Made by a program: the position numbers and the translations under genes. 64,000 nt of DNA from Hymenobacter sp. YC55. GTDB taxonomy: Bacteria > Bacteroidota > Bacteroidia > Cytophagales > Hymenobacteraceae. Below the pieces are notes generated by a model. It saw nothing but the letters and a program-made list of their open reading frames with translations. It was not told the DNA's origin and did no database searches. The stretch is from contig NZ_JARNTX010000001.1 in NCBI RefSeq assembly GCF_029433095.1, positions 2,356,001-2,420,000 of the forward strand. Direction: 5' to 3'. Below are positions 54,565 to 63,801 of this stretch, in pieces (the first letter of the stretch is position 1; each line of letters opens with the position of its first letter).

Positions 54565-55020
54565 ATGAAATACCTGCTACTCTCTGCCCTGCTGCTGCCT
54601 GCTACCTACGCCTCGGCGCAAACTGCGACCACCGAAACCGAAGCCGTCAAGAAAACCATCCAGACATTTTTTGAAGGCATGCGCAAGGGCGACAGCACGC
54701 TGGTGCGCTCCACTTTCGCCCCCGGCGCCGTTTTTCATACCATTGCCAACCGCAACGGCACCACCCAGCTCCTGCCCGAAAATCCATCGGACTTCGTGAA
54801 GGCCGTTGGCAAGCCGCACAAGGAGGTGTGGGATGAGCGCATCACCTTCGACAAAGTCCTGATTGACGCCAACCTGGCCAGCGTCTGGACGCCCTACGAG
54901 TTTTACCTCGGCAGTACCTTCAGCCACTGCGGCTACAACTCGTTTCAGTTGGTGAAGCTGGCGGGCGGCTGGAAGATTGCGCATGTAATTGACACCCGAC
55001 GCAAGGAAAAGTGTAAGTAA
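54565..55020 (+). CDS. Exported NTF2-like (SnoaL-type) protein
   Basis: A 151-residue protein with signal peptide 1-19 (ending YASAQ); ATG at 54565 chosen for it. The cone-shaped NTF2 fold is suggested by AVKKTIQTFFEGMRKGDSTLVRSTF at the start and WTPYEFYLGSTFSHCGYNSFQLVK and GGWKIAHVIDTRR at the end. Such proteins are often called nuclear transport factor 2 family proteins. Role unknown; it is a single exported protein with no operon partner. Confidence 0.85.
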   Translation: MKYLLLSALLLPATYASAQTATTETEAVKKTIQTFFEGMRKGDSTLVRSTFAPGAVFHTIANRNGTTQLLPENPSDFVKAVGKPHKEVWDERITFDKVLIDANLASVWTPYEFYLGSTFSHCGYNSFQLVKLAGGWKIAHVIDTRRKEKCK

Positions 55021-55095
55021 GAGCTGAATACCAACGTATTCGGTGAGTTTCTCTTTGCTTCTCACGAGACCTTGCGGCGCATCCCGGCTTACTAC

Positions 55096-55416
55096 CTAGA
55101 AAGCAGGAATGCGCCTGAGCGGACTGTCGTCTGTTTTCCAATAATCCAGCTCATATAGCTCGCCTTCCTGGTCTAGGTAGAGCGAGGCAAACACCAGCAC
55201 GCCATCCTCGTCCAGGAATTGGGTGTTGGCAATTCGCTCGCCTAGGCGCCGATGTGGCTGGCCGCTGGTGAACCGCAAGCCACCTATTTCCCCAGGTTTT
55301 ATCTCTGCTACTTCCACCGTGTGCAGCAACGCCAGCAAGCGTTCGGCACCGGGTTTACCGCGGAGCAGGAAGACAAGCAAGCCGAGTTCCGGCAGTTTAA
55401 GTGAACGAGTGGTCAT
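55096..55416 (-). CDS. Hypothetical protein
   Basis: A 106-residue protein with no signal or membrane segment. It starts MTTRSLKLPELGLLVFLL and ends ELDYWKTDDSPLRRIPAF. Strands around residues 60-90 (FLDEDGVLVFASLYLDQEGELYELDYW) suggest a small beta-rich fold, and the end DYWKTDxSPLxxIP seems familiar from DUF6984-like proteins. I cannot assign a function. The gene is 48 bases upstream of nothing on its strand except the HAD phosphatase, with which it may be co-transcribed. Confidence 0.6.
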   Translation of the reverse strand: MTTRSLKLPELGLLVFLLRGKPGAERLLALLHTVEVAEIKPGEIGGLRFTSGQPHRRLGERIANTQFLDEDGVLVFASLYLDQEGELYELDYWKTDDSPLRRIPAF

Positions 55417-55464
55417 AGTGCAGGAGCCTCCGCAGCTAGGTCACCCGCGGAAGCGCCGAACTCG

Positions 55465-56148
55465 TTATACGGCCCTGGCAAGATCAGTAGGCCCTGGAAA
55501 CGCCAGAATTGTGGCCGCATCCAGTTCTTCCAGCTTGGCCACAATACGGTCGGCCTGGTGCAAATCCTGGCCTTGTGAATGCTCGCTCAGGAAGCCGATG
55601 CAGTACATTCCCGCGGCTTTGGCCGCGGCCACGCCGTTGGCGGCATCTTCTATTACCAGGCATTCCGCTGGCGGCGTGTTGGTTAGCTCGGCCGCGCGCA
55701 AGAAGATGGCCGGATCCGGTTTTGACTTCTTGAAGTCCTCGCCGCTAACGATATGCGCGAAGAACGGGTACAGCCCAAAACGAGTAAACACCCGGTCGAT
55801 AGTACCCCTGGAGGCCGACGACGCCACCACCAACGGCACACCCTGCCCGTGTAGGTCTTCCACCAGTTGGCGGGCACCGGGCAGCAAGTCCAGCTCCTTG
55901 GATTCGTCGAAGGCCTTAGCAAACAACTCCCGCTTCCGGTCCATCAACTCGTCTAGGTCCTGCGGCAAATTGAAATGCTGCTTGACCTGCTGGTATACGT
56001 TGCGGGTAGAAGCGCCCAGAAACGTGCCATATAGCTCGTCGGATACTGTAAGGCCTAGCTCGGCGAAGTGCCGAAAAAAGGCGTCGTGGTGCAGCGGCTC
56101 GGTGTCAACCAAGACCCCGTCCATATCGAAAATGACAGTGCGAATCAT
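55465..56148 (-). CDS. HAD-superfamily phosphatase, beta-phosphoglucomutase-like
   Basis: A 227-residue enzyme. Motif I DMDGVLVDTE has the catalytic D8 and D10; motif II is VASSAS; motif III is the Lys in SKPDP; motif IV is IEDAANG. An alpha-helical cap (about 17-85) is inserted after motif I. This group removes phosphate from sugar phosphates or moves it (beta-phosphoglucomutase). Substrate is not clear. A -7-like box (TACCTTTA on the minus strand, 56174-56181) lies 26 bases upstream. Confidence 0.9.
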   Translation of the reverse strand: MIRTVIFDMDGVLVDTEPLHHDAFFRHFAELGLTVSDELYGTFLGASTRNVYQQVKQHFNLPQDLDELMDRKRELFAKAFDESKELDLLPGARQLVEDLHGQGVPLVVASSASRGTIDRVFTRFGLYPFFAHIVSGEDFKKSKPDPAIFLRAAELTNTPPAECLVIEDAANGVAAAKAAGMYCIGFLSEHSQGQDLHQADRIVAKLEELDAATILAFPGPTDLARAV

Positions 56149-56311
56149 GCTGAAGCGGATGTGAAGAACGCGGTAAAGGTAAGGAACCTAGTTGCGCGGT
56201 TTTCACGCCTCATCCTTTGAATTCCAGTAGCCGGTGAATTGCACGCCTGTATAAGCTTCGATTGACTAAGCTCGCACACCTACCACGCTATTAGGTATGA
56301 AGTCCGTCCGT

Positions 56312-56611
56312 CTAATCACCAAATCCCATAAGTCCGCATTTTGTGTCTACGGCTTTCCGCAGTATCTCTGTGAAGGCCATCCGTTCTTTCTGCAAAGCTG
56401 TTGCGTGTGGTTGCCGTTGTAGCTTCAGATGCATTCGAGCCACCACCTCGCTACCCCAGCGGAATTTGCTATAGTAGTCGAACCACGGCTCTAGTATACC
56501 CTCGTGCTGGAGCTGGAAAAACAGATCATCCTCAGCGCCTCCTACTCGCTCCTGGACCAGCCCTTTGCTTGATGGGTTTTGACTATCGTGAATCAGAAAG
56601 AAATCCAGCAT
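56312..56611 (-). CDS. Hypothetical protein
   Basis: A 99-residue protein with no signal or membrane helix. It begins MLDFFLIHDSQ and contains WFDYYSKFRWGSEVV, a pattern that seems familiar from other Bacteroidota proteins of unknown role. Probably helical and cytoplasmic. It lies upstream of no obvious partner; the ispG terminator is just upstream of its start. No function assigned. Confidence 0.55.
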   Translation of the reverse strand: MLDFFLIHDSQNPSSKGLVQERVGGAEDDLFFQLQHEGILEPWFDYYSKFRWGSEVVARMHLKLQRQPHATALQKERMAFTEILRKAVDTKCGLMGFGD

Positions 56612-56623
56612 GCTCTGTACATA

Positions 56624-56654
56624 AAACGGGCAGGCTTATATGGCCTGCCCGTTT
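56624..56654 (-). terminator. ispG terminator
   Basis: 12-bp perfect stem (AAACGGGCAGGC / GCCTGCCCGTTT) with a 7-base loop, 11 bases after the ispG stop, followed on the minus strand by TAT. Confidence 0.8.
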
Positions 56655-56664
56655 CGCTTTACTG

Positions 56665-58656
56665 TTACGCCCCTACCGGCTCTTCCAGTACCTCTTTCTC
56701 GATCCAGCGGCCGTCTTCGCGCATGAGTTCGATGAGTTCGTCTACGGCTTGAGCTTCGGGTACGGCCTTCTTAATGACTTCCTGGCCGCGGTAGAGGGCA
56801 ATTTTGCCTTTGCCAACGCCTACATAGCCATAATCGGCGTCGGCCATTTCGCCGGGACCGTTCACGATGCAGCCCATAATGCCGATTTTCACGCCCTTGA
56901 GGTGGTCGGTGCGCTTGCGGATCATGGCCGTGGTTTCCTGGAGGTCGAACAGGGTCCGGCCGCAGCTTGGGCAGCTGATGTACTCGGTCTTGGACATGCG
57001 CGTGCGAGCCGCTTGCAGGATGCCGAAGCTAAGCTGGTTGAACTGGTCGATGTCGTGTAGCCAGGCGTCCTGCTCTTGCTCGGGCAGCAGGTCGGTGCAG
57101 AGGGCAATACCGTCGCCGAGGCCATCAATCAGCAGGCCCCCCACGTCGGTAGCCGCATCAAGCTGCGTTTGGGGCATGTTGTGCGCCGTGTACATGCGCC
57201 GAACCACTACCGGGCACGTGACGCCGTAGTCGAGCAAGTCGAAGAAGGCCCGCCGCAACTCGGGCATGGCGTGGGTGTTGGTGGTACTCAAGGTGAGTAC
57301 CACGCGGGTTTCGGTGCGCAGGCGCTCTAGCAGCCCGGCATCCAGCGTATCCAATTCAACTACCAGGAAGTTGAGCTGTGGGTGGAGCTTCGTGAAATCT
57401 GCCAAGTAGGTATCGGCCGTGAGCAGAGGGTAATGGTCGAGGCGCTGGCCGCCGTCCACCCACGCACTGTGCGTCACGATTTCCTTGAGGCCGTTGGGCA
57501 GCATAAACGGCACGGGCCGCTCACCGGTGTAGATGTAGTCGGCCCCCAAGTCGCTCATCTGAAACTTGTCCAGAAACGACGAGTACAGGTGGCCCGCCGC
57601 GCGCAGATCGGCGTATTCGAGGCGCGGCAGGCGCGAGAGGTCCGCCACCACGCGAGGCACGTTCAGGCCCCCGAAGTTCATTACTTCGTGCGTAACGCGC
57701 CGGTGATACTGAAACGGGTCGAGCGGCTCCTCTTCCAGCAGCGGCCGAATGGGGTCGGCGGTGGCAGCGCGGTTGGTGTACCGATCAATCAGGGCTTTGG
57801 CAACGGGGGCTTCCGCTTCGGGTGCCTCGGTGAGGCTTACGCGCACGGTGTCGCCGAGGCCATCTTCAAGCAGCGTACCAATACCCACGGCCGACTTGAT
57901 GCGTCCGTCTTCGGCTTCGCCGGCTTCCGTTACGCCAAGGTGCAGTGGGTAGGGTTGCAGGCCTTCTTCATCGAGCTTCTGTACCAGCAAGCGGTAGGCT
58001 TGCACCATCACCTGCGTGTTGGAAGCCTTCATGCTCAGCACCACATCATAGTAGTTTTCTTCCTCGCAGAGGCGCAAGAACTCCAGCGCCGATTCCACCA
58101 TGCCAAGGGGCGTGTCGCCGTAGCGGCTCAGGATTCGGTCGGACAAGGAGCCGTGGTTGGTGCCAATGCGCATGGCCGTGCCGTACTGCTTGCAGATTTG
58201 TACCAGCGGCCGGAACCGCTCCCGAATACGGTCTACTTCGGCCTGGTAGGTGGCATCGGTGTACTCGATGAAGTCGAACTTCTTTTTGTCGGCGTAGTTG
58301 CCGGGGTTTACGCGCACTTTCTCCACGATGCGGGCAGCCAACTCGGCGGCGTTGGGCGTGAAGTGAATATCAGCAATGAGGGGCACGTTGCAACCCCGCT
58401 TGCGTAGCTCCTTCTTGATTTCGAGCAGGTTTTGCGCCTCTTTCACGCTCGGTGCCGTGATGCGCACGTACTCGCAGCCCGCTTCTACCATGCGCAGCGT
58501 TTGCTCCACCGATCCCAAGGTGTCCATGGTATCAACGGTGGTCATGCTCTGCACCCGAATGGGGTTGAGCCCGCCCATGGGCAGGTCTCCAATCTTCACT
58601 TCGCGGGAGAGGCGGCGCTTGTATTCGGTGAGGCTAGGGCAATAGGTCTTGTTCAT
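56665..58656 (-). CDS. ispG: 4-hydroxy-3-methylbut-2-enyl diphosphate synthase (GcpE)
   Basis: A 663-residue enzyme of the MEP isoprenoid pathway that reduces methylerythritol cyclodiphosphate to HMBPP using a [4Fe-4S] cluster. The start at 58656 gives the usual N-terminus MNKTYCPSLTEY; further upstream nothing is conserved. N-terminal TIM barrel includes GGLNPIRVQSMT and IADIHFTP; the cluster ligands are the CPSCGRT pair and CIVNGPGE. The long insert (about 290-560) between barrel and reductase parts is the large form seen in Bacteroidota and plants, which is why it is about twice the length of the E. coli enzyme. A TACCTTTG box lies 31 bases upstream. Confidence 0.96.
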   Translation of the reverse strand: MNKTYCPSLTEYKRRLSREVKIGDLPMGGLNPIRVQSMTTVDTMDTLGSVEQTLRMVEAGCEYVRITAPSVKEAQNLLEIKKELRKRGCNVPLIADIHFTPNAAELAARIVEKVRVNPGNYADKKKFDFIEYTDATYQAEVDRIRERFRPLVQICKQYGTAMRIGTNHGSLSDRILSRYGDTPLGMVESALEFLRLCEEENYYDVVLSMKASNTQVMVQAYRLLVQKLDEEGLQPYPLHLGVTEAGEAEDGRIKSAVGIGTLLEDGLGDTVRVSLTEAPEAEAPVAKALIDRYTNRAATADPIRPLLEEEPLDPFQYHRRVTHEVMNFGGLNVPRVVADLSRLPRLEYADLRAAGHLYSSFLDKFQMSDLGADYIYTGERPVPFMLPNGLKEIVTHSAWVDGGQRLDHYPLLTADTYLADFTKLHPQLNFLVVELDTLDAGLLERLRTETRVVLTLSTTNTHAMPELRRAFFDLLDYGVTCPVVVRRMYTAHNMPQTQLDAATDVGGLLIDGLGDGIALCTDLLPEQEQDAWLHDIDQFNQLSFGILQAARTRMSKTEYISCPSCGRTLFDLQETTAMIRKRTDHLKGVKIGIMGCIVNGPGEMADADYGYVGVGKGKIALYRGQEVIKKAVPEAQAVDELIELMREDGRWIEKEVLEEPVGA

Positions 58657-58686
58657 AACCCGAAGGGGAGCTGTTTCTTGTAATAA

Positions 58687-58694
58687 CAAAGGTA
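58687..58694 (-). promoter_or_regulatory. Candidate -7 box of ispG
   Basis: TACCTTTG on the minus strand is a perfect match to TAnnTTTG, 31 bases before the start. No TTG was found at the usual spacing. Confidence 0.45.
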
Positions 58695-58831
58695 CGGAAG
58701 GTTCGTTGTTGACTGCGTATTTGAAAAGCCTTCCTGGCTGCTCACTCACTACTATTGCCTGCCAATTCGGTAGCCGCAACTTCTGCCTAGTAGTGACTGT
58801 CTATAGAAAACTCACGCTTCTTTTCTTCTAC

Positions 58832-59320
58832 ATGAATCCTGTGAAATACCTTCTTCTGGCCGCGGCCATGCTTCTGGTGCTCCCTAGCCAAGCCCAGCAA
58901 GTGGCCCTGATTAAGCTACCAGAACTGCAAAAGCGCCTCAACCGCAAAACCGACACCACCTACGTCATCAATTTTTGGGCCACCTGGTGCGCGCCCTGCA
59001 TCAAGGAGCTGCCGTATTTCGAGCAGGTAAATGCCACCTACGCCAAGCAGAAAGTGAAAGTGCTGCTGGTAAGCATGGACTACGCCTCGCAGCTCGACAA
59101 GAAAGTAAAGCCGTTTGTGCTCAAGCGCGGCTTGAAATCGGAAGTGGTGCTGCTCAACGAAACCGACCCCAACACCTGGATGGACAAGGTGGACGGCAAA
59201 TGGACGGGCGCCCTGCCGTTTACGCTCATCATCAACAACGGCAAGCAGAAACGCGCCGCCTACGAAAAGGAATTCACGCAGCCCGAGCTAACAGCTGCTT
59301 TACAGCAATTTCTTAAGTAA
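58832..59320 (+). CDS. Exported TlpA-like thioredoxin
   Basis: A 162-residue periplasmic oxidoreductase. The ATG at 58832 gives a signal peptide (about 1-21, ending PSQAQ). Active site WCAPC (C53, C56) follows VINFWAT. GALPFTLIINNGK is the cis-Pro segment. Such proteins reduce disulfides, for example in cytochrome c assembly. It is followed after 50 bases by another thioredoxin-fold gene on the same strand, so the two form a small operon with one terminator. Confidence 0.9.
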   Translation: MNPVKYLLLAAAMLLVLPSQAQQVALIKLPELQKRLNRKTDTTYVINFWATWCAPCIKELPYFEQVNATYAKQKVKVLLVSMDYASQLDKKVKPFVLKRGLKSEVVLLNETDPNTWMDKVDGKWTGALPFTLIINNGKQKRAAYEKEFTQPELTAALQQFLK

Positions 59321-59370
59321 CTTCAGCTAGCAACAAGTTGCTGTTATTCAAACTCTAACCTTTCACTGCT

Positions 59371-59991
59371 ATGAAAAAGCTTGTTCCTTTTCTGGCTGCC
59401 TGCTTCCTGCTGGTGCTGAGCAGCTACATCCGTCCGCTGGCAGGCTACCAGGTGGGCGACAAAGCCGCTGATTTCAAGCTCAAGAACGTGGACGGCAAGA
59501 TGGTTTCGTTGGCCGACAATAAGTCCACCAAAGGCTACATCGTGGTGTTTACCTGCAACACCTGTCCTTACGCCCAGGCCTACGAAAGCCGCATTATTGC
59601 ACTGCACCAGAAGTATGCTAGCCAGGGCTACCCTGTCGTGGCCATCAACCCCAACGACGCCGGTATTGCCCCCGGCGAATCTTTCGCTGCCATGCAGGCG
59701 CGGGCCAAAAGCAAAAACTACCCCTTCCCCTACCTCGTCGATGAAACCCAGCAGGTAGCTCAAACCTACGGTGCCACCCGCACGCCCCACCTCTACGTAC
59801 TCACGCGCCAAGGCACCGGCAACGAGTTCAAGATCAGCTACATCGGCGCCATCGACGACAACTCCGAGGATGCCAAGCAAGTGAAAACCAAATACCTGGA
59901 AAACGCCATGACTGAAATCTTGGCCGGCAAACCCGCCTCCACTAGTTCCACGAAAGCTGTAGGCTGCGGCATCAAGTGGAGAAAGGCGTAA
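59371..59991 (+). CDS. Exported thioredoxin-like/redoxin protein
   Basis: A 206-residue protein with an N-terminal hydrophobic segment (about 3-20). The AhpC/TSA-like core has the site FTCNTCPYA (C62, C65) in a non-standard CxxC surrounded by strands, then VVAINPNDAGIAPGES and RTPHLYVL with the cis-Pro. Such proteins are redoxins of unclear partner. It shares an operon with the TlpA-like gene upstream, so both probably act in envelope thiol redox. The C-terminus AVGCGIKWRKA adds an extra Cys. Confidence 0.88.
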   Translation: MKKLVPFLAACFLLVLSSYIRPLAGYQVGDKAADFKLKNVDGKMVSLADNKSTKGYIVVFTCNTCPYAQAYESRIIALHQKYASQGYPVVAINPNDAGIAPGESFAAMQARAKSKNYPFPYLVDETQQVAQTYGATRTPHLYVLTRQGTGNEFKISYIGAIDDNSEDAKQVKTKYLENAMTEILAGKPASTSSTKAVGCGIKWRKA

Positions 59992-60010
59992 ACTAGACTC
60001 CTGAGTGCCA

Positions 60011-60057
60011 AAGAAGTGCCTGCTGGCAGCGCGTTGCCAGCGGGCACTTCTTTTTTT
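60011..60057 (+). terminator. Terminator of the thioredoxin pair
   Basis: 18-bp stem with one G-U pair, a 6-base loop and T7, 20 bases past the stop. Confidence 0.92.
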
Positions 60058-60069
60058 GACGCTGCCAAC

Positions 60070-60729
60070 TTACTGGTTGCCGGCGCGCTTGAATACCCCC
60101 TCTAGGGAATCGATTTGAATGCCCGGCTTTTCGTCCAGGGCGGCGTTGATCATGGCTTGCGCTACTTCCCGGCCGTGGATGGGGCGGTAGGGAGCCAGGC
60201 CGGGCACGTGCGCTACCAACGCGGCCAGCGGCAGCGCAATTCGCTCGGCTAGCCGGGGCTCCCGGCGGTTTCCGGTCAGCATGCCGGGCTGAATGATGCG
60301 GATACGCTGAAACGGCAGCCGCTTGATTGACCGCTCCAACTCGCCTTTCATGCGAGTATAAAACACAAACGCGTCAGGATCGGCCGAGGCGGCGGATACC
60401 AGCACGTAGGTTACCACGCCGTTTTGGGCAGCAGCTTCGGCCGTCCGAAATTGGTAGGTGTAGTCTACTTTATATTGGGCGCTTTGGCTGCCTGCTTGAT
60501 GGAGCGTAGTACCTAAGGCCGAAAACAAAACGTCTCCCACCAACAAGTGCTGCCATTTCTCTGGCTCATCGAAATCTATCAAATGCTCTTCCAGCTTGCT
60601 AGGATTCTGATAGCCCGTAGGCCGGCGAGTGAATACCTTGATGGTAGCAAAACGGGCGTCGGAGAGCAATTGGCGGAGTAAGTAGTCGCCTACGAGGCCA
60701 GTAGCCCCAATGAGTAATGCAGTTTTCAT
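60070..60729 (-). CDS. NAD(P)-binding oxidoreductase (HTATIP2/YbjT-like)
   Basis: A 219-residue atypical short-chain reductase. The start at 60729 gives the Rossmann motif GATGLVGDYLL near the N-terminus. The FSALGTT and YVLVSAASAD segments and IIQPGMLTGNR are typical of the group. No catalytic Tyr-Lys pair is evident. Substrate unknown. Single gene convergent with the thioredoxin pair. Confidence 0.85.
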   Translation of the reverse strand: MKTALLIGATGLVGDYLLRQLLSDARFATIKVFTRRPTGYQNPSKLEEHLIDFDEPEKWQHLLVGDVLFSALGTTLHQAGSQSAQYKVDYTYQFRTAEAAAQNGVVTYVLVSAASADPDAFVFYTRMKGELERSIKRLPFQRIRIIQPGMLTGNRREPRLAERIALPLAALVAHVPGLAPYRPIHGREVAQAMINAALDEKPGIQIDSLEGVFKRAGNQ

Positions 60730-60919
60730 TAAGCGCAAAGAGGTGTGAAGCGGGAAGGGCGAGCTTATTTCAAATAAAACAAAGAAAATCTTGTTCCTGT
60801 TGAGCTTCTACGCAGATGGGCTATTGGTGGCTGTTATTCAATAACTTATCTATAATCTCTTTTTCTTACTAACCCCCATTCAGGACCACCTGTGCGCGGC
60901 CACTCGCTTCGCCCTGATG

Positions 60920-61897
60920 CTACTCGGCCACAGTCAGCACAATCTTGCCAATGTGCTCACTGCTTTCCAGAAGTTGGTGGGCAGCCGCCGCTTCTTCCAA
61001 AGGGAACGTGCGAAAGAGTACCGGCCGAAACTTGCCTGCGTAAAGCAGCGGCCACACATGGCGCTCCACTTCCGTTGCCAAGGCGGCTTTGAAATCGGCG
61101 GACCGGGGGCGCAACGTGCTGCCCGTGATGGTGAGGCGGCGGCGCATTACCTCCAGCGCGTTGAAGTCGGCGGTGCCGCCCCGCATGGCGTTGATGAACA
61201 CCAGGCGACCGTCGTCGCGTAGCAGCCGCAGGTTTTTGGGAGTGTAGTCGCCGCCTATCATATCCAGCACCACATCGGCCCCGCCCATGGCTTGCACCGC
61301 TTCTTCGAAGTCTTGCTCTTTGTAGTTGACCACTACATCGGCCCCCAATGCCCGCACGGCTTCGGCTTTGGCGGCACTCCCTACCGTAGCCACCACGCGG
61401 CTACCAAGCGCGTGGGCTAACTGCACGGCCGTGACGCCAATACCGCTGCTCCCCCCGTGCACCAGCAGCGTTTCGCCGGGTTGCAACTGCCCCCGCTGAA
61501 ATACGTTGTGCCACACCGTAAACACAGTTTCCGGTAAACTGGCAGCTTCCACAAAGCTCCAGCCGGTTGGTACGGGCAGGCAGTGCCGAGCATCTACCAC
61601 GGCGTATTCGGCGTAGCCACCAGCGGCTAGCAAGGCACATACCTGGTCGCCGGGCTGCCAGTGCGTGACGCTGGCACCGCATAGCTCCACAGTGCCCGCT
61701 ATTTCCAGGCCCGGTATGCTGCCACTGACATCGCCGGAACCGGCGTATTTGCCTTGCCGAAGCAGCACGTCGGGGCGGTTGACCCCGGCGGCGTGCACGC
61801 GCACCAGCACTTCGTGGGCTGATGGCTTTGGTGTGGGTTGAGCTTCCAGACGGAGTACTTCCGGGCCACCGGCTTTGCTGATGATAATAGAATTCAT
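60920..61897 (-). CDS. NADPH:quinone oxidoreductase (zinc-independent MDR)
   Basis: A 325-residue enzyme. The start at 61897 begins the usual N-terminus MNSIIISKAGGPEVL; the open frame runs much further but that part lies over the opposite-strand gene at 62019 and is not conserved. Motifs: VRVHAAGVNRPDVLLRQG (substrate domain), HGGSSGIGVTAVQLAHALG (NADPH-binding) and a late RRRLTITGSTLR. It has no zinc-binding Cys cluster, as in the PIG3/QOR group. It reduces quinones with NADPH. Single gene. Confidence 0.93.
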   Translation of the reverse strand: MNSIIISKAGGPEVLRLEAQPTPKPSAHEVLVRVHAAGVNRPDVLLRQGKYAGSGDVSGSIPGLEIAGTVELCGASVTHWQPGDQVCALLAAGGYAEYAVVDARHCLPVPTGWSFVEAASLPETVFTVWHNVFQRGQLQPGETLLVHGGSSGIGVTAVQLAHALGSRVVATVGSAAKAEAVRALGADVVVNYKEQDFEEAVQAMGGADVVLDMIGGDYTPKNLRLLRDDGRLVFINAMRGGTADFNALEVMRRRLTITGSTLRPRSADFKAALATEVERHVWPLLYAGKFRPVLFRTFPLEEAAAAHQLLESSEHIGKIVLTVAE

Positions 61898-62018
61898 AAG
61901 GAAGGAGTGGCGAATAGATAGGTGACCAGGCCTTATGGCAACTGCAGGATGACCTACTACTACGCGAACCAAAAGCTCCGCGCTGCTTTCCTGCGGCATT
62001 TTCCGTTTCTTGTCTTCG

Positions 62019-62522
62019 ATGAAGAAGCTGACCCTACTCCCCCAACTCTTTCGCACCGCCGGCCAACTAACCGGTATGGCGGCCTGGCAGACCGGCCGGC
62101 TGTTTCGCAAAGCGGCTGCCTCGGCCCTGGAATCCATCCAGGAAGTGCTGCGGGCAGAAGTTAAGAAGGGCAACGCCAAACTCGTCGCCGACTTCCTCAC
62201 CGACAAGGCCCTGCCCGCCGCCCGCGCTCTGCTGCTGGAACGCATGACGGCCCGGCTGCTGGTACGCTTAGGCTTGCGGGGCGCCTTGGCTTCCAACGTT
62301 ATCGGCTGGATCTTGCCCTTCGTGCTCGAACAAATGGTGAAAGTTGGGCAGCGCACCGGCCTCTTCGACAAGCTCCGCGCCAACCCTACCGTACAGGACA
62401 GCCTGCTTCGCCTTGAAGAGTTAAAGGAAGCCGTCTGGAAACGCCTTGTACCCGACCATGGCACGGGTGCCCAGGTTCTGGAAGATGACGACGTCGAGCC
62501 ACCCCGTCAGCTACCAGTTTGA
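62019..62522 (+). CDS. Hypothetical protein with amphipathic helices
   Basis: A 167-residue protein; ATG at 62019 used (a TTG lies three codons upstream). It is Lys/Arg-rich and helical, with segments LLVRLGLRGALASNVIGW and ILPFVLEQMVKVG that could rest on a membrane. Its tail (VLEDDDVEPPRQLPV) is acidic. No family recognised and no signal peptide. Single gene divergent from the quinone oxidoreductase. Confidence 0.6.
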   Translation: MKKLTLLPQLFRTAGQLTGMAAWQTGRLFRKAAASALESIQEVLRAEVKKGNAKLVADFLTDKALPAARALLLERMTARLLVRLGLRGALASNVIGWILPFVLEQMVKVGQRTGLFDKLRANPTVQDSLLRLEELKEAVWKRLVPDHGTGAQVLEDDDVEPPRQLPV

Positions 62523-62598
62523 GGATGGGAAACCTACGGCTAGCGCAACAAGACGGGCTACAGCCTACTACTGCTCGTCTTGCCGCGCCTACTGTATG

Positions 62599-63801
62599 CT
62601 ACTTACTGCCCTGCGTGAAATCGGCCGTAACAAACAAGAACATCGGCGAGGGAATCTCGATAGACTGGCCAGTGGGGCGCAGTTTGCCTGATTTCTGGTC
62701 GACGTGGTACGTGAAGACGTTGTTGGAGTTCTGGTTGCCTACCAGCAGCAAGCGGCCGGCCGGGTCGAGCGTGAAATTGCGGGGCGTCTTGCCCTGCGTG
62801 CTTTCATGCTGAATCAGGGTTAGGTTGCTGCTGTTGTCGATGGCGAAGACGGCAATGCTGTTGTGCCCCCGGTTGGAAGCATACAGAAATTTACCATCAG
62901 GCGAAACGTGAATGTCGGCGCAAGAATTGTCGCCCACAAAGCCAGTCGGCAACGTCGAGACGGTCTGTATTTCAGTGAAGGTGCCTTTCCCTGCGTCGTA
63001 AGCCAGGGAAGTTACCGTAGAATTAAGCTCGTTGATGAGGTAGGCATTGCGGCCGTTGGGGTGAAACGTGAGGTGGCGAGGTCCCGCACCGGGTTTAGTA
63101 GTAAAAGCGGGTTCCGCGTTGCTCGTGAGCTTGCCCGTCGCGGGGTCTAGTTGGTAGCCGTATACCTTGTCGGTGCCGAGGTCCACAGCAAAGCTGTACT
63201 TATTGGCCGGGTCAGGGAGAATGCAGTGAGCGTGCGGCGCGGTCTGGTTTTTATGCGGCCCAGTGCCTTGGTGCTGGTCCATAGCAGTAGGCGCTCCTAC
63301 TCGGCCATCGGCCTGCACGGGCAGCACGCTCACGTTGCCGCCCATATAGTTGGCCACCAGCACCGCTTTTTCGCTACGGTCGAGGCTGATGTAGCACGGC
63401 GAGCCTCCTTGCGAAGGCTCCTGACTTAGCAGCGTGAGGTTGCCGGTCTTAGGGTCAATAGCAAAGGCACTGACGGCCCCGCTCGGTGCTCCCCGAAACG
63501 TACTAGTTTCGTTAACAGCATACAGATGCTGCCGCTTGGCGTCCAGGGTCAGATACGTTGGGCTTGCGCCCCCTTTCAGGCCGCTTACTGGCGTTAAGGC
63601 GCCGGTAGTGGGGTTGAGCCGGTACAGGAAAATCGTATTCTCGGTTTCTGAATTTACGTTGGTACCGATATAAACCAGGTACCCCGACGCGTCGGTAGTA
63701 GGCGCAACCCGGGCGCAACCAAAAACGGAGAAAGAAGCCACCACCAGGCCCAGCCCGGTGTTTCTAAGAAAACTGCGGCGCGAGTACGATTGTCGAGTCA
63801 T
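62599..63801 (-). CDS. Tat-exported lactonase-family beta-propeller lipoprotein
   Basis: A 400-residue protein. The start at 63801 reveals a twin-arginine signal (SRRSFLR) and lipobox VFGC (C29). The rest is a seven-bladed propeller of the 6-phosphogluconolactonase (YbhE) family: LVYIGTNVN, SPTYLTLDAKRQHLYAVNE, HAHCILPDPANKYSFAVDLG and GPRHLTFHPNGRNAYLINE. The family hydrolyses sugar lactones, although many exported members have no tested activity. It is the second Tat lipoprotein in the window. The last 199 bases of the window upstream of it show no gene. Confidence 0.88.
   Translation of the reverse strand: MTRQSYSRRSFLRNTGLGLVVASFSVFGCARVAPTTDASGYLVYIGTNVNSETENTIFLYRLNPTTGALTPVSGLKGGASPTYLTLDAKRQHLYAVNETSTFRGAPSGAVSAFAIDPKTGNLTLLSQEPSQGGSPCYISLDRSEKAVLVANYMGGNVSVLPVQADGRVGAPTAMDQHQGTGPHKNQTAPHAHCILPDPANKYSFAVDLGTDKVYGYQLDPATGKLTSNAEPAFTTKPGAGPRHLTFHPNGRNAYLINELNSTVTSLAYDAGKGTFTEIQTVSTLPTGFVGDNSCADIHVSPDGKFLYASNRGHNSIAVFAIDNSSNLTLIQHESTQGKTPRNFTLDPAGRLLLVGNQNSNNVFTYHVDQKSGKLRPTGQSIEIPSPMFLFVTADFTQGSK

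Noticed and set aside
61898..62464. N-terminal extension of the quinone oxidoreductase frame (about 190 residues)
   Set aside because: The extension lies opposite the helical-protein gene at 62019, is Ser/Arg-rich and unlike the family; the start at 61897 gives the normal length.
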